Below are positions 1 to 14,438 of a stretch of 64,000 nucleotides of DNA, piece after piece; position 1 is the stretch's first letter, and every line of letters starts with the position of its first letter. A program made the position numbers and the translations under genes. The notes under the pieces are model-generated. The model was not told the DNA's origin. It did no database searches and saw only the letters and a program-made list of their open reading frames with translations. The DNA is from Acanthaster planci (taxonomy: Eukaryota > Echinodermata > Asteroidea > Valvatida > Acanthasteridae), in the NCBI RefSeq assembly GCF_001949145.1, contig NW_019091362.1, forward strand, positions 8,728,517 to 8,792,516, read 5' to 3'.

Positions 1-2986
1 CCATCTAACAGACTACTGTGAATATGAAATATTCGGGAAATAAGTTTTTTAAAATGGCTTCCCGTGAATAACGCCTGTTAATTGAAAATCGACATGAACG
101 TTTTTTGACTTCTATTTTCAATGATACGTAAAAGACTATCTGTCTTTGATAGTTTTTACAACTTCAAACACGACATTTTTATCACAAACCTTGGGACAGG
201 TGTCCAGTACCTCCATGTACACAGGAACCTCATTATGCACAACCGTCTGTCGGTACAGAAGATCTGCAACCCAAAACGAAAGAAAAAAAAGCACAAATAT
301 ATGACAATGTCGAACATGGCTGCAATGTCCAGTATTGCTTCGGTGAAGTTATGGAGCCCATGCACATGTAACACTCAACATCCCCACCGTTACATACGGC
401 AATCGTCTCCCGGGCATGGCACGCACCGACGCCTCGTGCCGTTAACTTGCGCGATCTATTGCGTTCACGCGACGATGTGCCTCGATAGGACCATTGTGAA
501 CAATTATGATGTCGTCTACCTGCACGAAGTCCATTCGTCTGCCGGATGTAAGACTTCGTGCGTTCTCAAATCGTTCTGCAACGAGTTTGAATCGTATATT
601 GAGCAAAGGAGACGACGGTTTTGAATTGTAAATATTGAGTACAGGAGACTAAGAAATCATACGTCATGCGCAGGCGGAATTAGAAATAATCAAGTAGGGG
701 TTAAACTGGCATTATTGAAAAGATTGGTTCTAAGCAAGAGACCAGACAATCTTTAATATGGGGGGGGGGCGATGCTATGACTCAATGAATGAAAAACACA
801 GGGGCGGATCCAGGAATTTTAGTGTATTTACTGTAAAGTACATGATACGTGAGTAGGCCCATTGGAGGATTAATTTCATACAGGCACTATTATACGGAAA
901 ATTTAAATTATCTCGGAAGTGAACGTTAAAAGCCATACAGTATAATATATGACTGGACCAGAGAGACATTCTCCAGCCAAAGGTGTTTGTCAAATTATTA
1001 TTTCTCAATCCAAAACACTAGACAGCGTAAAACACGCTTCCCCGCTTTTTCCCATAGAGGGCGCTAGTCGTAACTCCTTGTCCAGCACGCGATGAACGCC
1101 GTCGGTTGCCCGAGCCCGTAGTAAACTGCCATAGGCGACTATGATATGTCTCACCATTCCGAGAAATCAGGCGAATAATAAGCTCATGCATGAGCTTATT
1201 TTACACCCTCTTACAGTTTCGGTTCACGTTTTGGTGCGGAAATCTTGGATGACTTTTGGGAGAAAACTTCCTGAGAAGATGACCATTCCTAAATGTGGTC
1301 CACTGCAGAAGTTCAATGCCATTTAAAAAAAAAAAAGGTTTCCTCCGCTACACTACAGACTAGGAGACACTATAATGGCCACAGTCCATCCTGATTTCAC
1401 AAGCTCCCATTTAAGAAAAGTTGATATAGACGGGCTAACAAACCTTCAAACATCAGATGGCAAAGAAATCGTGATTTGGAACTTGTCGACACACTGTGTC
1501 AGGCATTTTGGAGGTCTATCATGGATCTCAAGCCAACCTTTTTCTCAGTGACTTTCCGTCGTCCCCGAGCGCATTATGTTTTCCCGGTAGGTACGGGATT
1601 AGAGCCGACATCGAATCTCTCTGGGCATTTCCCTTTCCACCAGGGTTATCCCCGTGAAGTCAAGGGACAAATCCCCGCCTCGAGCGACATAGCGTCCTCC
1701 CCATGCGCTCTGATCCACCCGTAATCGCAGCGACTTAGGCGCGCCATATCCCACCGGTAATCCACCCAAGCCCCACCGGGGTCGTCTTACTGCATCGTCT
1801 TGCAGCTTTCCGGATACGACTAACTGCAACTTTCCCACTTTATTGGTCTTTGTCCAAAAAATGACAAAGATGTCGCGAACATATACTAATTCAGGAACGA
1901 GATCGCACAGTTGATTAGTATTAAAATTTTTATTTCTCCTAACACATTTGATGCCAGTTTCATCCAAAAATTATATTTATTTTATTGGAAAATTCAATTC
2001 AATCCAAAATAAAACAATGTTGTTGACGATGAGCACATCCTCGAGTTCCAATGACCCAAGTCCGAACCGAGTCGCGTCCACGAAGGCTCCTCAAGACCGG
2101 TCTCGGAATGCTTGATAACAAGAGAAACCGCTGATAAAACAATGTAGCGCCCCCATATGGCAGTCACTCTCTAGAAAGGACGTTTAATTCCATAAATCAA
2201 TCACGAACACGACGAGAAATTTTGAATCTAGAATCCCTTTATCGCTTCATGGAAGGTCACCGGCTTAAGAATGATATTATGGAATCCAACATGGCAGAGT
2301 GTAGACACGATCCCTGCCATTATATTAGTTCTCCTCTTGACCGTAACAGGAAAAATTCAGAGTGGCAGGTGTGGGAATACTGGGCTGAGGTACGGTCGGC
2401 AGCAGGTGGATGTCGAAACAGACAACCTCCACTATGTTTGTAGTGTTGTGTGATAAATTCGTAATCACGGCTCGATTGGAATTCGAAACTATAGCCTTCT
2501 CACGCATGCGTAGTTATGGCAAATCAAATTCAATCATGCTGACATCTCACCATGGTCCTTTTTTTTTTTAATCAAGGAACGGATGATCAGGCGGTTGCCT
2601 CGTAATTTTATGTCCACTAAACGTTTCAAGTTTCAGGTGTGGAAATGAATTCCCGATATTGATATTTCAATAAGGGCCTTGGCGAGATGATGAAGGTTCC
2701 GATTTCGGATACGCAATCTGATGGGGGGGGCGCATCACACTGAATGGGCGTCATCAACACCAACAGGAATTCTGGACATCGCTGAGTCCTTGATGGGGCC
2801 ATAACTGCCACCCAAGACTAAATTCAGGCGACTGGAAATCACGTTTAGAAATCCATGTAGGTCACCGGTACACCATGGAGGTAGGGTAACTCCATGGGTA
2901 GGCCTACAGTTGTTATCAGTTCAGTAATTACATGTATACGGTCCTTCCTATTACCCAACCCGAAGTGCAGCTAGCAGCTAACCGTA
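1..2986. other. Non-coding region, no gene seen
   Basis: Only short open frames with no recognisable product occur on either strand. The block 1550-1800 is G+C-richer and open on both strands but matches nothing I know. Two CTCF-core-like motifs (1056-1067 + and 2144-2160 -) and the palindrome at 1177-1200 are the only structured elements noted. Confidence 0.6.
1177..1200. repeat. Perfect 24-bp palindrome
   Basis: AATAAGCTCATG is followed at once by its exact reverse complement with no spacer. It could form a cruciform or bind a dimeric factor. The match stops abruptly at both ends. Confidence 0.9.
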
Positions 2987-4081
2987 GGGATGAAACGATA
3001 CATCGATAAATCGCTGCATCGCGATAATTTGTTCACGATAAGATATATCGATACGAATTTTTGACTTCGGTACTTTCGAGAAAATAAATAAATAACACAG
3101 CAGCGCGTGCACCGAAACCACCACGCACGTACACGTAAAGTGCGTAGTGTAAAATTGAAAATGCCACGAGTTTAAGTTTCACCATGGTACTTCAGTTCAA
3201 GTGACGCATCACCGATGGACCATGTCCGATTGCAGTGTTCATATCAAGTTACAGCGCGTCCAGACCACAAACTCAGCGGCAAGCACTTATGTCATGTAGG
3301 CCTACATGTATGCACATGTACGTGTACCATGTTTTAGGACAACACACACAGCGAAGCTGAGGTCAGCGCATGGATTTTTCGTCAAGCACAGCTTGAGGGC
3401 GCCCTATACGGTGCCAGCGGTAATGGACTGCTACCTTCCTTAACACGAAGGGTTTTTATGCTACAGTCATTTTGGGACCTGCATCTTTTTGCAACGTTAC
3501 TAGCTGGCTGAAAATATGCGTGCGTATTACTTTTTTTGGCGGGACAAAAAGTTTTATCACAACCGCTACTGCTATGCATGGCGTGAGCAAACTAGATACG
3601 AGCGGATCTAGTAACAGTAGCAGTGCTGCCATTACCAGTGATACTACGGAAGCTTCTGGTATGAAGATTTCCCCACCTCCAGCAATCTTCTGTATGGAAA
3701 CACAGTACACTGGTAAATAAATCCTAATAACATTTACGATGCTAATAAAGACAAGTCAATTCTGAAATTCAACCTTAAGGAATTCCAGTGGCTAAATCCA
3801 AATTAAATTTATAAAACAGCTGGGCCTATCAATAGTGTGAATTTTATAAATTTGATGAAATTACAGATTTTAAAAGGTTGATATCTTTCCAAGTTCATGA
3901 AGTTTTCTGAAATTTAAGTACTTTGAAACCAGCATTATTTTTCCTTATTACAGTTGCTTGGGCCCTGGCCCTGAAGGAGTTCATTTGTTATGATTTGATT
4001 TGTTCTTATAATTAAGATATATTGTGATAAATTTCCTATCGTTTGGCATGTATCATTATACGTATCGTATCGTGACACAGG
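2987..4081. mobile_element. Decayed hAT-like transposon remnant
   Basis: The left side begins TAGGGATGAAACGATACATC, followed by more ATCGAT/CGATA phrases. The right side has CGTATCGTATCGTGACACAG near 4057-4079, whose complement starts CTGTGTCACGATACGATACG and partly mirrors the left end. Ends of the form CAGGGATG...ACGATACATCG are familiar from hAT elements. Inside, the + frame at 3526-3660 reads FFGGTKSFITTATAMHGVS followed by a Ser/Thr-rich run, which resembles the end of a BED zinc finger and linker of a hAT transposase in very decayed form. No catalytic domain is left. The exact ends and target duplication are not established. Confidence 0.4.
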
Positions 4082-4180
4082 TGTATCTTTTCAGCCCCAG
4101 CTAACCGTGGTTCGGGGACCGAGGGGGCTTACAGGGGTATCTGTGTAGCCATAGATGTATCATCGTGGATGATCCGATTA

Positions 4181-4357
4181 GACGCCATAACTGCAGAGGC
4201 ACCGCACTCAGACGCACATTCTTCAGCTTGACGCGCGCGTGCATTTGGGAAAATCGCGACACCCTATTGGTCGATGAGGCGTGTAACGCGCGCGTACCAC
4301 CTGTCCACGAGCGTTGTGCCACCGCAGTAATGGCTTCTAATTCTGGTGGTCGAATTA
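4181..4357 (+). repeat. Dispersed repeat, copy A
   Basis: Aligns with the complement of 33700-33852. Both begin GACGCCATA and end near AATTA, and share the exact block AACGCGCGCGTACC, then CCTGTC, then CCGCAGT and ATGGCTTCT. Copy A is about 24 bp longer. No terminal inverted repeats or clear target duplication are seen, so the class is unknown. It lies 100 bp past the hAT remnant. Confidence 0.75.
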
Positions 4358-7300
4358 CACTATAGCTCCGTATAAACAGGACAATCGTTTTCAGGATCCA
4401 TCTTGTACGTCTCGAAGCCTGCCGAAACCTTTGGAAAATCTTTAAATTGTATTTAAATTTTGAAGACCTTGGAAAGAACGGCAATTTAGCATTGCCAAAA
4501 GATAGAAATTTGGTACAGGTAGTTGAACAAGTTTGATCTTGTCAAGATTTTGACTGTTGACGCATTGGATGCACCAAAACAAATGACAAAAGTCAAAAGT
4601 CATGTTCAGATTTCAAACTGTCAGACACTCCGTGAACCGTTATAAAGGCGATTATAACTCATAGGCTGGGAACAAAGATGAAAATGACATACATTACACG
4701 CTGACTGACTGCATGAAACGCTTGCAAGCCCCAATGGACAAGACGAATACTGATTTTGCCTACGTTCAAACTGAAGCACAGTAGTGTGCACACCTGCACG
4801 TACGGTGCACATGTCGGGACCACTTCACAATCGAGAGTCACTTGTCAACCATAATACGCGTCGTGTTGCAAGGAAAAGCAAATCTTTCACGACAACTTGA
4901 GCCGGGATTTGACGACCCCGGGCTTAACCTGCGTATTCCCCAAGGAAGACCCGGTATTTCCTAGTGAGATTATTTCTGTGATATTTGGACTTCGCGATAA
5001 AGAGGACCGACTGACCGTTATGCGCATGACCCAGTGCTCGGAACAATATCGACAACCGAGTGCTTTGGCGACTGGCAGTTGAGCCGAAGTAAGAGACAGG
5101 ATTTCTCGGGGTACCATTGTTTTGTGACATCGGCTCCCCGGAACATACAGACGGTTCCTTGCACTTTGGGAGCCTGGGAGGTTGGCCCCTATAGCGGAAA
5201 CATTTTAATGGCGGTACATTATAATTAAACATGCAGTCACACGCTTCATTACGTATTGAAGCAAACAATGACTTTTGCTCTGGGATGTGGAGGAAATATG
5301 AGAGAAGAACCAACAGGTGGCACAACAACACCGAATCCCCCCCCCACGTTACAGCTCCATTTGAAAGTTCAAGGTTCATACACGACCGTTTCACGTTTTT
5401 GTCCATGAGCAATATCGTTTGTAGGCCTATGTCTTGCCACAAGAAGAGAGTCAAGTCAGGCAGAAACCCACTACTATGAGCTCAGCTTGGAGAAAAATCC
5501 CCTCGGTATCATGGCTACTAAGCAACAACAAAGTCTGGCTATTCAGAACAGAACAACAGGCCTGGGGTATAACTCTTAATCCCTTTGTCCGTGGATTAAG
5601 GCGCACCGGCTGTTGATACCGATTCCTGAAAAAACACAGCTTCCCTCTTTTTGATTTTTTTTTGGGGGGGGGGATCAGAACTGCCTTTAACGTGCCAACG
5701 CAGGGCCTGCAGCGCCGTTTTCGAAAGGGTGGACAATAAACGCAGACTAAATCAACAACTTCCACGACTTGAACAAATATCCGTGAGGTGAGTTTCAATG
5801 GGAACCATAAAAACGCCCCGTGTTTTGACAATAAAAAGGTTCGAGTGGATTCTACCATCAGAAAATCTCACCCACAGATTTATAGAAAAGGTTGAAAAAT
5901 AGAAAAGTCCAAAACATCATAGCTTGTAATACGTACCAATGTTAGATTCATACTCTCCGATGTACCTCTTCGTGAGAAATCGAACGGTGACAGCTGTCAG
6001 GGTAAACAAAAAAAAGAACAAAATATTTATTTGAATTGTGAACAATCTCTGAAATTTTAAATCTGACACAAAATCTTTTGTCGTCAGGTATGCTAGGGAA
6101 ATTTCGAATCGAATCCATTCGTTTCATAATCCATCAGGCAACTGAAAAGCAGGAGAAACAGGAACTGAACATAGTTCCCACATTACATTTGTGTTACATT
6201 ATAACAATGCTGCCAAAAAAAAAAACTCGCATTGCACTATGCAGCTTCTTATTTATACTTTAAATTTTAACAATTTTTCACCGTGTTTATAATCTTAACA
6301 CGTTCACGTGCAGTCTCATGGGTAAGTATATTTTTTCGAACGTCTAGATGAACACAATATTCATTGAGTCACTCTATCTATAAAGCAGGTTTACATCCAC
6401 TGCTTTTCTTTTCAAAACCAGTTATCGCCGCAAGGCTTGAGAAGGCATTGACTCTGTCACTACCTATCACGCCGAATCACTATCTACACAAAGAAATCAT
6501 TTTTATGACCCTTTCACGATAGTCAACCACTTACAGTTGATCTGGAGCCTCATTTACAACATCGTGGATGCCATACCTGGTTAAGATTGGGGTCACGTTT
6601 CATGAAGTTAAACCGGATTTGGATCCCTCAGAAAATCCCGGAAAGGTTCATCTTCAAAATCATTCACTTATTTTCCCCCTTAATCACAGCCCGGAGAGCC
6701 GGGAAAACCCCGAGTATAGAGATGGCGCCATTTTGTCTGAGTCTTTCCTATTACGGCCATCTAAGCGTGTGTAGGGATGCCCGATGGGCGGCTTAGCTTA
6801 ATCCGACATCTTTTATCCATTTCGCCCTCAACCGTGAAGCTTGGCGGATGGCCAAGTTCTCAATTGACCTGCTTTGAAGTTCATTATCGTAAAGCGATGT
6901 TGGATTACCCTTCAGTTGTTCTTGGGCAACATTGTTTGAGAGGAATTGAACTGGATTTACGGAAATGAAGTACCCTTTCTCACCAGTGTTAATGTAAGTT
7001 AATGCAGATTTGATCACTGCGATTTAAATTCTTAATCAGGCAATAACCCTTCCACGCAAGCCAATGCAAAAAGGAGACGGATTGCATAAATTTATCCACG
7101 GATCACTGCTCCCAAAGGGGGAAAAAACACAGAAAACGAATAAACAAAAAATGAAAGTACTTCGTCATGTGATGAAATCGGCAGAAACGTGACAACGAGA
7201 AAATGAAGAACAAGTCAGAATTCGTGAGATGTGGCGTGACTGGGCGTTCGAAATTAACGTGGTTTAAATTGAATGAGTAAATAAAAACGCGGAAGGGAAA

Positions 7301-10300
7301 ACCCTAATGTCCGTATAACACAAGCAAAGTGCCAGCTCCTTCTGGGAGTTCTATTTATACTGCAGGAAAAATGGGCCATATAAATTTATCCAAAGCATGC
7401 ACTTCTCAACGAGAGGGGAATTTGATGGAACGGACTTTACACTTTGGTTGAGACACGACACGGTACACGCATACAGCTGTTGCCAGCTTGGAATGATCTC
7501 AAACCATACGCGATCACTGAAAAAATATGGCGCTGATAAGTAGAAGAAAGTTCACATTATACACGCCAATTCACAGCGCTGTGTTGTCACTGAATGCCAG
7601 TGTTACTTTCCACGACTGGCATTGGTGTGATGGTGTTTCTTAGGGACCGGGTCATCTTTAGAAAATCCGAGGTATGAAGTTTCAGTAGGCGCTAGATAAC
7701 TGCCCTCGATTATTCTCGACTTTCCCGTGGACCAAAAAAAAAGTTGCAATGTATGCGTGGATGTCTCAGCTTCATATCAGGTAAAAAAAAAAACCAAAAA
7801 AAACGACATCATACTCATGTCAAAACAGGATTTTACTAATGAAACTCTCGGTCCTTTCTCAACGAAAGAGAGAGAAACAGAAGATCTCCGGAAATAGGAA
7901 TTTATATTGCAAGCAGGCTGTATGTACGCAGCACGATCGGGAATCACATCCAATCGTGACTCAGATGTAAGCCAATCCAAAACCTCTCGTGTTCTCTATC
8001 ACCTGAAGGAGCACCGAGAAACAGGGATCTTGGCCGGCTTCCTCCTTCAACCCTCGGCAAATAAATCGATCGAAACCTCTTTTTCTCTCGCCAGGTGCTT
8101 TCTTCGCATTAAATGTTTGGACGTGGCGCGCTCTGCGTGTGCGACAGCGATCGCGGGGTTTCCGTTGAAATTTCCCGCTTCGAGTGTCGCCGCCTGCTTT
8201 GTGGTGAACAACATTTCCGTAACGTGCTCGCGTTACGTTCTTGAGATCAAACACTGAGAGAGGTCAAATCCTCAAAAGGGAAAAGGCCAACAACCAACCG
8301 CTAGTCAAGCATATAGCATAGCGCATCATTTAATCGTCTTATTTCCTTAAAGATCTGCAAGCCTCTGACATTTCCTTTCTTGGCAAATTTTAATTTTCCA
8401 ATAGAGTATTCTTTTTTTCCTAATTTCATTTTTCCGGTCATTTCAGCAACTCTCAAATGAAAGGAACTCTTCAAAGGGGTTTTCAAGCGGCCTCCACCGA
8501 GATTTTTTAGGTGACCCAACATCCGCCGCCTCCCAATTCCGTAAAGAGGTGCTGCCTTCCTTTTCGTGCTTGAATACTGTCTTTGTTGCTCGTCAACACC
8601 TGATAAATGCTTCTGAGAAATTCTCAAAGGGACTTTTCATAAAAGAGGCGACCTTTAAAAAGCAGAACAAACCGCGGTAAAGCGGACTGTTGCGATGCAA
8701 CATCCAAGGAAGTGAAGAACTGTTTTTAGCTTTTTGTCGAAGTCACTGTCCCTTGCTGTTTCATCGAGCAACTGCATGGCTATTTCCATCAAATCGAGTG
8801 TTCTGTGTAGTGATAGAAGATATTAGCCTGTGGGCCTCAACAAAAGAAATAAAACAGTTGATTTTCCTTTTTAACTTGACGTCACATTATGTAGTGGGCC
8901 CACTCTGGCATGCAACTTGAGCCTGAATTAATATTGACGCCTTATAATGTCCTTATTGTCCCTCAAAAGAAGGCCTTTCATCTTTCCTGTCCATGGGCGA
9001 GGGCTTTTAGCGCATAAGCGAGATCACATGGAAAGCGTCTTGAGTTACAGAGCAATATCACAGACGATGACTGCTTTTTCCTCGTTCCCTGAGTTTTTTA
9101 ATTCGTAAGTGGTATTACATGCTCCCTTTTTACACGCTTTCAAGGAAAAGCCCTAGGCCTTTCCTGTTGTCAGGTGGCGCTTCACATCGATGAACAAGGC
9201 ACAGAAAAGTAGTTACAGCCTCAGACAAAAAGCCACGTAAAATCATTTGTTGCCTACAACTTAACAAATCGACGGTAGCCGAAACTTTCCAGTCCAGGAT
9301 ACTGTTTCCATCACTTTAACTTTCAGTGGGGCCAGGACGTGACCCCTTTCTTGCAGACATTACGAATATTGCCCAGGGTAACTGAAGGACGTAGCCTTCT
9401 CACAGCCCCCTCAAAAATTTCATTTTGTCCATTCTGGAATTGCAAATCCGTCCAGCAATAATGAAAGTGTGACCTACTGGTGCACGGACGAAAAATAAAT
9501 AAATGCCAACCAATGCAAAGTACCTCCCTTCGTGTCTGACTTCAAAAAGTCTGCCACCCATCCCCCCTCCCCCGAAATTCAATAAAATGATCGGAGGGGT
9601 AAATTGACGCGGCTGAACACGAAGAAAACCTACCGTCATCGTGTACGAGATCGACCGGACGGCACGCGCGGAGCATCATAAAAAAAAAACTGGCGCCGCA
9701 TTCACCCATATGGTTTGTGATAACGCATCTGAGAGGGGTGGCCAAAAGGCGCGCACATCACTGCCAGGCTCGTTTCCAGACGGTACGGGAAGACATTAGA
9801 CAGCGACGTATGGCAGAAATTACACTTCTTTGGCTCGACTTCATGCATCGCATCCCTATGAAATTCAGATGATAGTCCGTTGGTGCAGGCATAGAATACC
9901 TGGTTCCAACGGAGGCATCTGGAGGTGGACATGCTGGCAAACGATACTACAGTACTTGCAATAACTGCATGGTGTATACCGTCTGTAGCATGATGTATCG
10001 GTGAGAATCAGCACTTCTAAGATGCAAGGCCGCGACGAGCGTATCGTGAAAGGCGGCTTGAACAAAATTAATTAATTTTTTTCTATGCAGTAGGAAAAAC
10101 AGATGGTACATCTTGATGAAAAGGCTCAGAAGATGAGTTCTGCTAAAGGACACTGGCATGGGTAGGCCCGTATAATAAACCTGACTTGTCGCATTCTTTT
10201 CTCTCAGGCATTGGTGCGACATATCAGCAATGGAGATATTTGGCATTTCGTGCACAAGCTCAGAAGGATTCTTTATTTTACAGTTGGCCACTGGTTAATG

Positions 10301-13300
10301 AAGACGCGGGTGTTTTTTCCGGGGGATTGGTGCAGAGACTGAGAAAAACCAAATACACCGAAATCTTGTAAAAGGTGTCAACGACGTGTTAAAGGGCAAA
10401 TATAGACTGTTTCCCTTACCGTACGTAGTCTCCAGACGTCTTACAGAAGTCCTCCAAACGTGGCGACCGGTAGCGGGAAATGAATCCGGCAGAGTGCTGC
10501 CGGGTATATGTAAATGAGGAAACGATGCCCGCTCAATGCAAAAAGCGAGGAGGAGCTAACAGAATATTTTGCTTTTTCTTCTTTGTTACCGAAAATAATT
10601 TCACCATCAATGGTTTACCTAAAGTTTAACACAATAACCACTGATTTGAAATAAATTGCAGTGAAATGATTTAGCAATGATAATCATTGAAAAATAAATT
10701 ACCACACTGTGATCGACGGAGGCTTAGCAAGGATAGGTACTTGTGTTTTATTTGCATCCTCGCTGAAACGTTTTTCATGTTAAAGCATTGCTATTGGCCT
10801 GACAAAAAAAAATAATATTCAACATCCAAATTGCAAGGCTAATCACACAAGTTCAACTGCAGCTAGCTACTGGTCCCCATATAATTGTGGCAGGGACCGG
10901 TCCAGTGCAAATGGTGGGAAAATGAACGAAATTAGCCTGAAACGTAAATGATTTCAACCCTGGTGGAGACTCAAAGTCGGGCAATATCTACGAAGCTCAA
11001 GATATTTATATTTCATAATGCTACTCCGTCCAGGTAAATCTTACACTATAGTCTTAATTTCGAGATAGTAACCATTATTGGGTACGAGTTGTCACTGTAC
11101 GGAACAGTGGCGGATTTTCAAAATGAGGGGGGGGGGAGTTGTGAGACCGGGCATCAGCCATGAATAGACCCGCCCCATTACAGGACCTGCCAACAGTTGG
11201 GGGCGTGTCAAAAAGTCAGAAAAAGTGGCGGTTCCGCCGCCAGCAGTGACTGCATATCACGTTTTAATCTCCAGTTAATTGCCATGACTTGCCGTTTACA
11301 AACGGTGACATCTTATCAACAGCCTGTGCCTGACCCACTTGGAGAATTTTCATCCATCTGTCAGGTAATCTCTATGTTTTTTCCTTCCTCCATGCTCTGA
11401 ATGACCCCATACAGGAATCTGGCAACAATTGGTAACAGATAAAAACCAATGTTGCGTTAACAACGACTACTGCCACCTTTTGTTGCACCGATTATGTGGT
11501 AGGCCTAAGCATTTCTTGCGACGGATCAACATTCCCAACCGTCTTGTCGATATAGATCAGAAAACGTTTAAACTATAGGTGAATTCTAATTCCTTGCACA
11601 AAAGAGGAGGCGTTGATTCTTTGTGTTGGGGCAACAGAAGCAATTAAGGCGATTATTTGCCAGGCAAAGGATGTAGTCGTTCGTCCTTGGAGTGGTTGCA
11701 TTTTGGTTGATATGTTTTCAGTGACTGTTTTTCCAGCTTCTTTCTTTCCAGCTTCCTTTTTCTTTTCCAGCGTTGTTCGGTGTAAACATCCTACCTTATT
11801 ACGGCATGTAGCATGCTCCGTACGTGTCGGCACGATCGTTCATTGTTTGTAATGAAGGAATACGTGTACATTACTTACACAGAACTCCCTATCTCCGCTT
11901 AATAATATTGTTTCTTTTTTTACTTAGTTGCCAGGTGTCAGTAAATTTTTCGAGGAATTAATTTTATAAACAAACTGGTTTCTCCACCAACTCCATTACC
12001 TTCAAATGGCGTAGACACACTGTACACCTTTAGCGAATTCAAACGTCAGGCAGAGTGAAAAAGTGAATTTTACTTGTGTCAAGTAAACCATTGTACTTTT
12101 TTTTTATCCAGCAGAACAAAGAACAACACGGCAACCCTAGGCCACATAAAACGGGGCCCGGTTTCCCTCAACGTAATTAATGAAATTCACACTGTACTGC
12201 CCTTGATCTAATATTACTACCTGGTTTATTCCGCCACAAGTACCATTTATCCAGGTGCATTTTGATTTATACCTTTAGGGGCCAAAGGGCGTCCTCCAGA
12301 CATGGGCTTTGCCGTATAGTAACGGACCATATTCTGTCTGGCCAAGATTTGTTGGTGCGTCAGGTTGCACACCAGTAGACTGCAACAGACAGCAGGGATA
12401 AAATATTGTTACTTCACCAAAAAAAAACCTTGGAATTTCTAGGGGCTTCAAGACAAATATCTAATTAAAGCTCATTCATTCGTAAGTTACATTTTCGTTA
12501 TAATTATAGTGGCTTAACCATTGACTTTTGAAGATATTTTGCTCCAGATGATCACCCCTAAAAGCAGTAGTGAAGTTCATCGCCATTTTGAAAATTGATG
12601 CCTACATTCCATTGCAAAATAGAGCAATTTGGAGGACTTCGTTTTGACCATTTGTTTCACAAATACAAGCTGGCAGTCCAGCTGGTAGCTTCCACCTTTA
12701 GTTTTGTACAAGGTAACTCTTCAGTCCGCGAACAACAAAATGCTCTAATACTAGTAACAGCAGAGAATTTGACAACAGGCAGGTCGTGATTTGGTAGGTA
12801 ATGATTATTTGGGGGCCTATTTACTGGCCTGTAACCTTCAGGTGGTGCAGCGATATAAGTGCAGAAAGGACACTTGATGCCGTACTTGAATGGAGTCTGA
12901 ATCAGTTTTCTACCCGTGGTCGTCACCGGCACCAGACCAAAAGAGTATGTCCCCTAACACTTGCGTACCGGTATCTTGCATGTGATGCAGTGACAACGCA
13001 AAAATGAGGGAGATAAAGTAAGAAAACAAGACTGCATGTAGGGTGCTCAGGATGAGCATGGGCTGAAAGAAATGCTCATTGTGAGGATACATTTTGACAG
13101 AATTGCGTGAGCTGGACAGATCAGGGCTTTGAACCCCAAGCATGCAAAGCCTTGAGTTAAGGCTACACAAAATTTTGAGGTGATTTAATGATTAATCTAT
13201 TTTGTACTTATCACAGAGAGGCTGATTATTTCATGTCATCACTCTCTATGCACACAAGAAGCACACTTTCCCCCGTGGTACACAAACCAGTGGATGCATT

Positions 13301-14373
13301 TCACGGTCTGCAAGAACTTGCCCGCGGGGGAGGGAACTCTGTAGACGGTTTCCGGCGATGCAAGGTTTACGACCCTGCCTCCGCCAACTCGCCCAATAAA
13401 AAGCTTCCACATCCAACAAGAAACCGGGCTTAGGCTAAATGGCACTCGCACAGGGACAAATTTAACTGAGCAGTCTGACGTTGGTAAAGAGCTCAGACGT
13501 CGGGAGGACATCATTCACAGGCGTATCCCTGAATCTCACGAGACACCATCTAAATAAATAGCCCTGCTTTGGCAGACCCTGGCCATGCCGTCACAAGCCT
13601 ACAGCCAACAATCGAACATTTCTCCCCTCTTCGAAAACACGTAGGCTTGTTTTCCAGCAAGAATCAAATCACTGCCGATTGCAGATGTTCCTAAATTTCA
13701 CATGTATACATGTACTGCAGTCCATCTAAGCTTGTAGAGATTGTACTTCAGGGAAGAGCTCGCGAGGCCTCGCTGGGCTCGCATACGGCTTTCTCGCGAT
13801 CCACCCACCTATTTACGCCTTCTCAGATAGGATTAGGAAGGCCTCCGTAGGTATCTTAAATACCAACTGCCTTTTTTCACGCTCAGCCGAACGGGTTTCA
13901 TATTTCAACAATGGAGTGTTCCACGTCCAAACAGTCTAAGACAGCATCCCACGTTCTACGTCCAACATTCAAATACCATTTCATTCAGTGTCTCATGTGT
14001 TTACGGATCAGCTTCAAACGGCTTCTAAGTCAGTACATTTTGCCAATGAACACAATCAGTAGAGAATTAGATCCAATTAGTTTTGATCATAGTAAAGTGC
14101 ACCACAAATGAAGTTGGATGATAGTTACAAATCAGAAGAGAAAGGGCAAATAATGGTGCAGAACACCATTCCAATGTTCAGACTGGACTTGCACACAAAC
14201 GTCCAACACCTTTTGCTACATATGATCTCAGCCGCACAGAGTAACCTCGGCTGACTTCCAAGGAGTACCGGTGCGACGAACACATGCACTGACATGTGGC
14301 ACCATAACAAGCCTATGTATGCGTTCTCAAGACTTTCTTAAACTTGAAATGTTCATTGGGGCTCGTTACTTAC
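4358..14373. other. About 10 kb with no supported gene
   Basis: Many open frames of 60-176 codons occur, often overlapping on opposite strands, without family resemblance or paired splice sites. Homopolymer runs (5335-5346 C, 5657-5674 T/G, 11128-11138 G) and AGGCCTA words occur. Nothing else is recognised. Confidence 0.55.
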
Positions 14374-14438
14374 CCTAAAAAGTCATAGCTTCCAAGATGC
14401 ATTTTGGGCGCATCCATCCTTGGAGCAATTGTCGTCAT
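14374..14438 (-). CDS. Possible short first exon, unidentified protein
   Basis: An ATG at 14438, and a second at 14417 in strong context (A at -3, G at +4), open a frame ending KMHLGSYDFLG. The exon stops at TTAGG|GTAAGT, a near-ideal donor, in phase 2 with a Gly codon split. The peptide LGSYDFLG resembles the GSYNYLGF motif of serine palmitoyltransferase-type enzymes, but that motif is not N-terminal there, so the likeness may be chance. No second exon was found on this strand. Confidence 0.2.

Noticed and set aside
4924-5454. 176-codon open frame on the - strand
   Set aside because: Equally open + strand frames cover the same bases, no family resemblance, and no splice context; taken as chance.
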